This document shows, piece after piece, positions 1-5,511 of a stretch of 7,645 nt of DNA. The stretch's first letter is position 1, and each line of letters starts with the position of its first letter. Under the pieces are notes generated by a model, which saw only the letters and a list, made by a program, of their open reading frames with translations, was not told the DNA's origin and did not search any database. Source of the stretch: Saprospiraceae bacterium (lineage in GTDB: Bacteria; Bacteroidota; Bacteroidia; Chitinophagales; Saprospiraceae); NCBI GenBank assembly GCA_023299965.1, contig JALZVN010000069.1, forward strand, positions 1 to 7,645, read 5' to 3'. A program made the translations under genes and the position numbers.

Positions 1-824
1 GAATACGTAACGTATTCAATACAAGTCCCCCCAAATGAATCACTACAATCAAAGTAGTCTAAATAAGCAACTCTAATATTACCCTCCTCTACATCAAAGA
101 ATTTTTGATTAATGGGCGCTATGTTTTTTGACTTCCGACCCAAGTTGATCTTCTCAGAATATATGCTATTCAGATCGTCATGCTTCATAGAAAATATTTC
201 TAGATAGTGATTTGCATTTTCACTCATCGATCCTTGACTCTTTAGTTCAATGATTACTTCTTCATATCCATCGCTATTGAGATCTGAAAACTGAACATTT
301 TGCGCCCATGATGATCCTTCGACAACTTCTCTACCTATTTGAATATATCTACTTTTCCCCAAACTATTAGAGAGCACAAGGTACTTTTCAACATAAGGCT
401 GCTTAGAAGAAGAATCCGTATCAAAACCACGCAATGATGCCTGCCAAGCCGTAGCATTGTAAAAGCTAGCACTCAAATTCAATCTGTCTGTGTCTAATAT
501 TTTCTCTTGGGTATTTAGTACTGTATCATAAATAGCTACGTTATTCCCAAAAGCCCAGCCACTGTGTCCAGATTTCAATTTGATCTTGTACCACTTAAAT
601 TTTTGCAGTTGACTATCATCTTCGTGAAATAATTTCGTTTCATCAAGGACTTGAAAAGTTTCTCCTTCAGCAATTGCTATATTTGACTGTTTATAGAAAG
701 AGGAATCAGGGAAAAGGATAAATTTGGTGATCGATACCCCAGAAGTCTGAAAAGCCGAAGCTTGAAAGCCAAAAAGAGAGGTAAGACTAATGAATAGCCC
801 AGCTATTGTTATGTATATTTTCAT
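1..824 (-). CDS. Exported protein with SH3-like domain and FG-GAP-like Ca loop (C-terminus outside window)
   Basis: The reading frame is open from an ATG at 824 to the window edge, giving 274 residues with no stop, so the C-terminus is missing. The N-terminus is a signal peptide: Lys2, a hydrophobic stretch at residues 3-20, and an Ala-Ser-Ala cleavage motif at 22-24, so the protein is exported. Residues about 46-98 look like a bacterial SH3 domain, with the pattern WYKIKLKSGHSGWAFG at 78-93. Residues about 174-196 contain DLNSDGYEEV (181-190), a D-x-N-x-D-G-x-x-E calcium loop of the kind in FG-GAP/VCBS repeats and dockerins. Cys260 and Cys268 could form a disulfide. The SH3 and Ca-loop readings are by eye; no precise function can be given. 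It is probably an envelope or periplasmic protein that binds a ligand or cell wall. It is transcribed divergently from the acyltransferase gene, and no clear ribosome binding site precedes the ATG, as is common in Bacteroidota. Confidence 0.8.
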   Translation of the reverse strand, partial: MKIYITIAGLFISLTSLFGFQASAFQTSGVSITKFILFPDSSFYKQSNIAIAEGETFQVLDETKLFHEDDSQLQKFKWYKIKLKSGHSGWAFGNNVAIYDTVLNTQEKILDTDRLNLSASFYNATAWQASLRGFDTDSSSKQPYVEKYLVLSNSLGKSRYIQIGREVVEGSSWAQNVQFSDLNSDGYEEVIIELKSQGSMSENANHYLEIFSMKHDDLNSIYSEKINLGRKSKNIAPINQKFFDVEEGNIRVAYLDYFDCSDSFGGTCIEYVTY

Positions 825-952
825 GAGTAAAAATTATATGAAACATAAATTTTTTCTATATGTTTTTACTTTATATGATGCTAATATGATACCATTTTCG
901 TCACTTTTATATAGTCCGCAAATGTCAAAACAGCATAAACAAGCCTTTATTA
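825..952. promoter_or_regulatory. Divergent intergenic region
   Basis: This 128 bp AT-rich region separates two divergent start codons (824 minus, 953 plus) and must hold the promoters of both genes unless one is read from further away. I found no clean match to the Bacteroidota -7 consensus TAnnTTTG on either strand, and no Shine-Dalgarno sequence before either ATG. The location supports a promoter region, but I cannot place individual elements. Confidence 0.4.
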
Positions 953-1852
953 ATGATTAAACAGTTCCAAAGAGATGAAATAGACGTCCAAAAATGGGAT
1001 AAATGCATACGCAATAGCCCCAATGGAAGACTTTATGCCATGTCCTACTATCTAGATTTGGTCTGTGGAGCAGGAAGGTGGATTGGACTTGTACAGGGAG
1101 ATTACGAGGCTGTTTGTCCACTTCCCGTTAGTCGAAAAGTACCTCTAATGCCTCGAATAGTCCTCCCCTTATATGCTCAACAACTGGGAATTTTCTCCCC
1201 AAACAAAAGCGACGAAACTACAGTATCCGAATTTATCAAAACCATCCCAAATAAATATAGAAGCATCTACCTACAACTCAATGACGCCAACAAGCTTAAT
1301 AGTATATCAAACGGAGAGCTAAAAAACAGAGACAATTTTGTACTTGATTTGAGCAAGAATTATGAAGAAATGTCAACAGAATACTCTAAAAATCTGAAAC
1401 GAAATATCAAGAAAGCACAAAAGAACGAACTCACACCAGAAGAAATAGACATAAAGCGATTCACTCATTTTTATATAGCACAAACCTCAAAAGAAACGAA
1501 TAAAAAATTTAAACTCCATACCTTCTTGCCCGCTCTGATATCCGCTGTCATAAAGAAAGGAGATGGCAAGATTTGGGGTATTCAAAATGAGGATCAGAAA
1601 ATCCTTGCCGCTTGTTTAATTACGAAATTCAATCAACGACTGACTTACTTATTAGCTAGGTCATCTCAAGAGGGTAAAGATAAAGGAGCCATGCATTCGG
1701 TGATTGATGCCGTCATCAAAGAAAATGCAAATACACCTGCGGTGTTGGATTTTGAAGGTTCAGAGATAAAATCTATTGCAGGCTTTTTTCAGTCATTTGG
1801 CGCAAAGAATATCCCCTACACAAGTTGGACATATAAGCGTTTTCCTTTTTGA
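953..1852 (+). CDS. FemAB-like / GNAT-fold acyltransferase
   Basis: This 299-residue soluble protein has no signal peptide or membrane segment. It resembles the FemAB-like group of GNAT-fold proteins common in Bacteroidota. The N-terminal half has the group's usual opening, with an aromatic-rich segment around 28-50 (YAMSYYLDLVCG, WIGLVQGDYEAVCPLP). The central segment YSKNLKRNIKKAQK at 144-157 matches the basic helix that precedes the second acyltransferase domain. The C-terminal half carries LDFEGS at 265-270 and FFQSFGA at 278-284, which fit the closing part of an Acetyltransf_6-type domain. True FemA/B/X enzymes add amino acids from aminoacyl-tRNA to peptidoglycan precursors; the substrate here cannot be read from sequence, so a peptidoglycan role is only a possibility. 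The ATG at 953 fits the N-terminus of relatives. The gene ends 17 bp before the convergent Omp85 gene and seems to be a single transcription unit. Confidence 0.75.
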   Translation: MIKQFQRDEIDVQKWDKCIRNSPNGRLYAMSYYLDLVCGAGRWIGLVQGDYEAVCPLPVSRKVPLMPRIVLPLYAQQLGIFSPNKSDETTVSEFIKTIPNKYRSIYLQLNDANKLNSISNGELKNRDNFVLDLSKNYEEMSTEYSKNLKRNIKKAQKNELTPEEIDIKRFTHFYIAQTSKETNKKFKLHTFLPALISAVIKKGDGKIWGIQNEDQKILAACLITKFNQRLTYLLARSSQEGKDKGAMHSVIDAVIKENANTPAVLDFEGSEIKSIAGFFQSFGAKNIPYTSWTYKRFPF

Positions 1853-1869
1853 GGCAGAAAGCAATTCCC

Positions 1870-3627
1870 CTAAAATAAATTCACATAGCCAACGTGGATC
1901 CGCGGTCTTCCTAAATCGAAAAAATCTGTATCGACAGATAGATCTCTACCAACGGCGGCACTCAAACTCAATATTCCCCCTCCCGTCTCAAAATTGATCC
2001 CTGCACCAAGCCCCCAAGGTAGATTAAACTCATTTACGGATTTGTCAAATTGCAATATGGCAACATCCGAGAAAGCAAACAATACAGAATTTCCTTGGAG
2101 CGTAAATCTATACTCTAGCGTATTTACAGCATATCTATCTGTAAAAAAGTTTTGTTCCGTAAACCCGCGCAGCAGCTGATTCCCTCCTATCCTGAATTGT
2201 TCATTGGCAAAAACCTCAGACCGACCCAATATAGCTGCAGCATTCAGACCAATCTTCAAGGCAGACTGTTGTCCAATCGGTTGATAACGCGCTGCGTCTA
2301 GAGACAATATAAATTGATCTTGATTTTCAAAATCATCGTACAAGTCCGCAAAGTCAAATTCAACATTTTCGGGATCAACCAAATCTAGGATCAAACTATT
2401 TTCACGGATTTGCTTTACGCCAAGCATAAATCTACTTTTGATCAACCATCCACTTCGCGGATTGGTGAGGTTCGCAAGATTATGAAACTGTGTCTGGACA
2501 CCATAGTACTGCGTCCGAGTATCTAAGTTGCTAGGCAATGTCCTAGAGCTGATCACAGCACGCTCATCCACATCTAGAATACGCGAAATGTCAGAGGCAA
2601 AAAATACCTCAATATGATTATCTCCTCCAAAAAGATATTGCGCACCTATCGTATAGTCCACATCAAGAAAAGTGGTATCCTGCTTAGACAATTCAAAACT
2701 ACTACGAAGACCGAAGGGCAAGCCAAAAAAATAAGGGTAGCTCGCCTGGGCTTTCACATTTTGGGTAAGTGGTCTGAGTTGTCGAAACTCAAAAAAGATG
2801 CGTTCTCCTCTATCCAAGGTATTCACTAAATCTATCAAAGCCGTGGCGGTCAATATCACAGAATTTTCAAGCAAGGGATCATTTACCGGCAAGACACCAA
2901 CCAGTGCATCAAAGCGGCTAGCATTCTTATTATCTGCAAACAAATACACATCCGCGCCGCCTTCTTTAAATATGACATTGGGTGCTTTTTTAGAATTTAT
3001 AAAGGGCAAATTATTGAGCCGGGCACTAGTTTGCAATATTTGTTTTTTGCTAAGTGGCTTACCGACCTCTAAACCCAGATAGGGTCCTAAGAAGGCTTCA
3101 CTCACACTAGCATCTCCAATTATATGGATGGATTTGATAAGTACCTTACGATGGAGAAGTAGTTGCATGACAGCGCTGACTTTAGTTTCCGCTACAACTA
3201 TATCTGCAAATTTTATTTCCGCAAAAGGGTAACCGTTATCATCTGCGGCACTTAGCAAGTCTTCCTTCAGCGACAAGGCGTCGTCATAGCGATAAGCCTT
3301 GGCGACCAACTTACCTTGGGCATAATTGATGGCCTCTCGATTGGGCGTGATATAAATATCCTGATACTGAGTACCTTTATGAAAGTAAGCCCGCGCCACG
3401 CCATCTTTTTCTACTAGAGAATCCAAACCCGCTTCGAGATAATGAGCCTGATGCAAACTATCTATCTTCTTGGAGATCAGCGTCGGAATCCCGGAATGCT
3501 CCATCAATTGCTCTCCCAATTGGTGCTGATCCACTATATTTACTAGACTCACACTATCCTGCGCAGACAGTCCGTTCACGATAGCGCAAAACATAATGAG
3601 ATAAAATATACGATTAAATGAATCCAA
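1870..3627 (-). CDS. Small Omp85 (BamA/TamA-type) outer-membrane protein with POTRA domains
   Basis: The 585-residue protein starts with a signal peptide ending near SAQ (21-23). Residues about 82-165 and 163-232 look like two POTRA domains: the first has the NGYPFAEIKF turn (131-140), and the second opens with IKSIHIIGDASVSEAFL and continues through a leucine/lysine helix. Residues about 235-585 alternate like a beta-barrel and end in Phe585, the aromatic terminus expected of a barrel recognised by the BAM machinery. LRGF at 486-489 corresponds to the conserved [V/L]RGF loop-6 motif of Omp85 proteins. Family members insert or export proteins at the outer membrane. BamA itself is longer with five POTRAs, so this is an accessory paralogue and not bamA; its client is unknown. 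The start is uncertain: a TTG at 3627 keeps Arg6 and a full signal peptide, whereas the first ATG (residue 12) would leave only about 11 residues before the cleavage site. An in-frame TAA at 3631-3633 prevents a longer form. Confidence 0.82.
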   Translation of the reverse strand: MDSFNRIFYLIMFCAIVNGLSAQDSVSLVNIVDQHQLGEQLMEHSGIPTLISKKIDSLHQAHYLEAGLDSLVEKDGVARAYFHKGTQYQDIYITPNREAINYAQGKLVAKAYRYDDALSLKEDLLSAADDNGYPFAEIKFADIVVAETKVSAVMQLLLHRKVLIKSIHIIGDASVSEAFLGPYLGLEVGKPLSKKQILQTSARLNNLPFINSKKAPNVIFKEGGADVYLFADNKNASRFDALVGVLPVNDPLLENSVILTATALIDLVNTLDRGERIFFEFRQLRPLTQNVKAQASYPYFFGLPFGLRSSFELSKQDTTFLDVDYTIGAQYLFGGDNHIEVFFASDISRILDVDERAVISSRTLPSNLDTRTQYYGVQTQFHNLANLTNPRSGWLIKSRFMLGVKQIRENSLILDLVDPENVEFDFADLYDDFENQDQFILSLDAARYQPIGQQSALKIGLNAAAILGRSEVFANEQFRIGGNQLLRGFTEQNFFTDRYAVNTLEYRFTLQGNSVLFAFSDVAILQFDKSVNEFNLPWGLGAGINFETGGGILSLSAAVGRDLSVDTDFFDLGRPRIHVGYVNLF

Positions 3628-3642
3628 AGCTTACTTTTGAGT
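3628..3642. promoter_or_regulatory. Very short divergent junction between Omp85 gene and hemW
   Basis: Only 15 bp separate the Omp85 TTG (3627) from the hemW ATG (3643). This cannot hold two complete promoters, so each gene's promoter must lie within the 5' coding part of the other. A TACTTTTG sequence (3632-3639) matches the Bacteroidota -7 consensus but sits too close to the hemW ATG to start a message that includes it. No convincing ribosome binding site is seen for either gene. Confidence 0.5.
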
Positions 3643-4764
3643 ATGTCAGGTATCTACGTTCACATTCCTTTTTGCAAGCAGGCATGCCACTACTGCAATT
3701 TTCATTTTTCTACACAATTACAACGCAAAACTCAGCTCGTAGATTCTATTATTCAAGAGATTCATTGGCGCAAAGACTATCTAAAAGACAATAATATACG
3801 GACTATTTATTTTGGAGGGGGGACCCCTTCCCTACTTTCTACCCAAGAACTAGACGCTATCCTTCAGGCCATCCACGCGGAATACCATGTAATGCAGGAT
3901 GCAGAGATCACCTTAGAAGCCAATCCAGACGACCTCCACCAAGAAAAACTAGCAAATTTAAAGCAAAGTGGCGTCAATCGTCTGAGCATAGGCATACAGT
4001 CTTTCTACCAGGAAGACCTCAGCTATATGAACAGAAGTCACGATGCGCAGCAAGCTATAGATTGTATACACGAAGCACATAAGCAAGGATTTCAAAATAT
4101 ATCCATTGACCTCATTTATGGATCTCCCACGACTACCGATGAGATGTGGCAGCAAAACGTACGACAAGCCCTCGAGCTGAACATCCCACACCTCTCCTGC
4201 TATGCCCTAACGGTGGAGCCCAATACGGCATTGGCACACTTTATCAAGGCACAAAAATCAGATCGACCAGATGAAAATGCCGCCGCTCGACAGTTCGAAT
4301 ACTTAGTCAAGCAAACTACAGAAAATAATTTTCTGCACTACGAGATATCCAACTTTGCACTACCAGATCAAATCAGTCAGCACAACACCAACTATTGGCG
4401 TGGTGTACCGTATCTTGGCATCGGACCGGCAGCGCATTCCTTTGATGGACATTCAAGACAATGGAATATAGCGCACAATATTCACTACATGCAGCACATT
4501 AAAAACAAGAACAAAAAAGACCTCTATCAAATAGAAATCCTCAGCGACAAAAATAAAACCAATGAATATATTATGACCTCACTACGTACTATGTGGGGCA
4601 TGGATTTGGACCAGATAGCACAAGAGGAGCACAAACTCATCATTAGGCAGGCAGCGAAAAAATATATAGAGCAAGGTCTATTGAGGCAGGAAAACCAACA
4701 CTACATCGTTACCGAAAAAGGGAAATTTCTGGCAGATGGAATAGCTAGTGAACTGTTCGTGTAG
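3643..4764 (+). CDS. hemW: Radical SAM haem chaperone HemW
   Basis: The 373-residue cytoplasmic protein binds a [4Fe-4S] cluster through Cys11, Cys15 and Cys18 (CxxxCxxC). The next family position is Phe20, where true coproporphyrinogen dehydrogenase HemN has a fourth Cys. Other landmarks are YFGGGTPSLL at 56-65, LEANPDD at 91-97, LSIGIQSF at 114-121, DLIYG at 156-160, and HNTNYW at 247-252, which matches the HNxxYW signature separating HemW from HemN. Residues about 300-373 form the C-terminal winged-helix-like domain. HemW is known as a haem-binding protein that delivers haem to membrane haemoproteins; many databases still label it a coproporphyrinogen III oxidase. I chose the ATG at 3643, which gives MSGIYVHIPF as in relatives; a TTG two codons upstream (3637) is also in frame. 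The length is normal for HemW. The start lies about 15 bp from the divergent Omp85 start, so its promoter must overlap that coding region. Confidence 0.93.
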   Translation: MSGIYVHIPFCKQACHYCNFHFSTQLQRKTQLVDSIIQEIHWRKDYLKDNNIRTIYFGGGTPSLLSTQELDAILQAIHAEYHVMQDAEITLEANPDDLHQEKLANLKQSGVNRLSIGIQSFYQEDLSYMNRSHDAQQAIDCIHEAHKQGFQNISIDLIYGSPTTTDEMWQQNVRQALELNIPHLSCYALTVEPNTALAHFIKAQKSDRPDENAAARQFEYLVKQTTENNFLHYEISNFALPDQISQHNTNYWRGVPYLGIGPAAHSFDGHSRQWNIAHNIHYMQHIKNKNKKDLYQIEILSDKNKTNEYIMTSLRTMWGMDLDQIAQEEHKLIIRQAAKKYIEQGLLRQENQHYIVTEKGKFLADGIASELFV

Positions 4765-4783
4765 TTTTCAAAATATAATTAGG

Positions 4784-4955
4784 GAGTGCCCCTGAAGCCT
4801 TCACCACCTATCCAAAACCATCAGGGTCGTGCTATACGTTCCTATTCGACACCACAGTTTGGGATTCGACTATTCCTCTATACCTATCTCTATCGAGCTA
4901 GTTCTAGCGGAGCCTCATACCCATCCTGTGATATCGAATACCACTGCTATCACTC
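4784..4955. repeat. Structured intergenic repeat-like element, three-stem fold
   Basis: The element begins 19 bp after the hemW stop and has three nested pairings. P1 is GAGTG (4784-4788) with CACTC (4951-4955). P2 is CCCTGA (4790-4795) with TCAGGG (4821-4826), around a 25-base loop. P3 is a 15-position stem, 4843-4857 with 4926-4940, with 13 Watson-Crick pairs, extended past a 2x2 internal loop by TGGG (4860-4863) with CCCA (4920-4923). A small hairpin, GCTAG-TT-CTAGC (4897-4908), lies inside. The segments GGGTCGTGCTATACGTTCC (4824-4842) and CCACTGCTATCACTCAC (4941-4957) resemble, from memory, the conserved parts of a dispersed intergenic element in Bacteroidota genomes (GGGCGTGCCC ... GGGTCGGGCTATCCG ... 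ATCCCTCACGC). The pairing is seen directly; the family assignment is recall and needs a search. Short open frames across it look non-coding. Confidence 0.6.
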
Positions 4956-5126
4956 ACTCAAAAAAAACCTCTGCTATACCGTTTCATAGAAAAAACTTTT
5001 TCTTTTTTGAAATGTAGTACAAAAAATATATCTTAGTACCAATACTGGTTCTAAGTCAGAATCATTATTTGCAAAACACTATCAGATTACACTATACCTT
5101 TTACATCATTTTTGAAAGCTATTGAT
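4956..5126. other. Non-coding leader region before the small membrane protein gene
   Basis: This AT-rich stretch lies between the structured element and the small membrane protein gene. It holds an A-run/T-run stretch (4989-5008) that could act as a weak intrinsic terminator for hemW. It also holds one clear stem-loop (5032-5055, listed separately) and a direct repeat TAGTAC (5015-5020 and 5034-5039). No coding sequence or tRNA is evident. It probably carries the promoter of the downstream gene, but no clean TAnnTTTG motif was found. Confidence 0.4.
5032..5055 (+). promoter_or_regulatory. Stem-loop upstream of the small membrane protein gene
   Basis: CTTAGTACC (5032-5040) pairs with GGTTCTAAG (5047-5055) at 8 of 9 positions around a 6-base loop. 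It lies about 70 bp before the ATG at 5127 and has no T-run after it, so it is not a standard terminator. It could be an operator or a 5' leader hairpin; function is not established. Confidence 0.3.
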
Positions 5127-5306
5127 ATGGATTTGCATCCCCATTACCTTTTTCTGATCACCGCCATGGCATGCGCAATCTTTATCCTTAATGAATTATA
5201 TACTGGAGCGACTACCTTTGGCGGCAGTTTTTGGATAGCTATTGTATGGATTATACTCGGCTCCATTTTATTCTGCAAGGGCCAAAAATCTTTAGAAAAT
5301 AAATAG
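5127..5306 (+). CDS. Small two-helix membrane protein, hypothetical
   Basis: The 59-residue protein has two hydrophobic segments, about residues 7-24 (YLFLITAMACAIFILNEL) and 35-53 (FWIAIVWIILGSILFCKG), joined by a short Gly/Thr-rich loop and followed by a polar tail ending in GQKSLENK. This is the layout of a small inner-membrane hairpin protein with both ends on the same side. I do not recognise a family. I chose the ATG at 5127, with a weak purine-rich site (GAAAG at 5114-5118) about 8 bases upstream; a TTG at 5112 would add five residues. Support for it being a real gene comes from the two well-formed helices and the strong terminator 45 bp after the stop. It stands alone on the plus strand between hemW and the convergent PL6 gene. 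It could still be a chance open frame. Confidence 0.55.
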   Translation: MDLHPHYLFLITAMACAIFILNELYTGATTFGGSFWIAIVWIILGSILFCKGQKSLENK

Positions 5307-5350
5307 ATCACATCTATCTTCAATACAATCTCTTACTCTAAAGACAGACG

Positions 5351-5390
5351 TAAAAAAATCCATGCATTTCACAATGCATGGATTTTTTTA
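5351..5390. terminator. Bidirectional intrinsic terminator
   Basis: A perfect 18 bp stem (5351-5368 with 5373-5390) encloses the 4-base loop TCAC. Its core is ATCCATGCATT, flanked by seven A on the left and seven T on the right, so each strand gives a hairpin followed by a U-run. It sits between two convergent genes, 44 bp after the small membrane protein stop and about 120 bp after the PL6 stop, and can end transcripts from both sides. Confidence 0.88.
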
Positions 5391-5430
5391 TTTGAAAAAA
5401 GAAACTTTAGGAACATTCTCAAAATAAATG

Positions 5431-5496
5431 CTTCTATAATTTATAGAGGTTCGGCAATACCATTTGTAATTTCATATGGTATAAGACATTGCTGAA
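5431..5496 (-). other. Tandem hairpins in the PL6 3' untranslated region
   Basis: Two adjacent stem-loops follow the PL6 stop codon on its message. The larger (5450-5496) pairs TTCGGCA (5450-5456) with TGCTGAA (5490-5496, one G-T pair) and ATACCAT (5457-5463) with ATGGTAT (5476-5482), leaving a one-sided bulge at 5483-5489. The smaller is TCTATAA-T-TTATAGA (5433-5447). Neither has a U-run on the minus strand, so they are more likely 3'-end stabilising or protein-binding structures than terminators. Confidence 0.45.
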
Positions 5497-5511
5497 GCAT
5501 TCATTTACAAT

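Noticed and set aside
1..17. Palindrome GAATACG-TAA-CGTATTC at the window edge
   Set aside because: It lies within an open coding frame (a Glu-Tyr-Val-Thr-Tyr stretch), and no second copy or flanking signal was seen.
1776..3082. Several plus-strand open frames of 61-94 residues
   Set aside because: All lie antisense to the Omp85 gene or overlap the acyltransferase end and show no protein-like pattern.
3632..3639. TACTTTTG as the hemW -7 promoter element
   Set aside because: It ends 3 bases before the ATG, so a start about 7 bases downstream would fall inside the coding region.
3958..4191. 77-residue minus-strand open frame
   Set aside because: It is antisense within hemW, whose motifs run intact through the same stretch.
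3637..4764. Identification as oxygen-independent coproporphyrinogen III oxidase HemN
   Set aside because: The cluster motif lacks HemN's fourth Cys (Phe20 here) and HNxxYW is present, both pointing to HemW.
4784..4955. tRNA, riboswitch or CRISPR interpretation of the structured element
   Set aside because: There is no cloverleaf with a T-arm, no known riboswitch core that I recognise, and no regularly spaced direct repeats; it also lies after a gene and well before the next start.
4786..5017. Two overlapping plus-strand open frames (67 and 62 residues)
   Set aside because: They overlap each other and the structured element, begin inside its stems, and give Ser/Tyr/Pro-rich sequence without helices or motifs; the DNA is better explained by base pairing.
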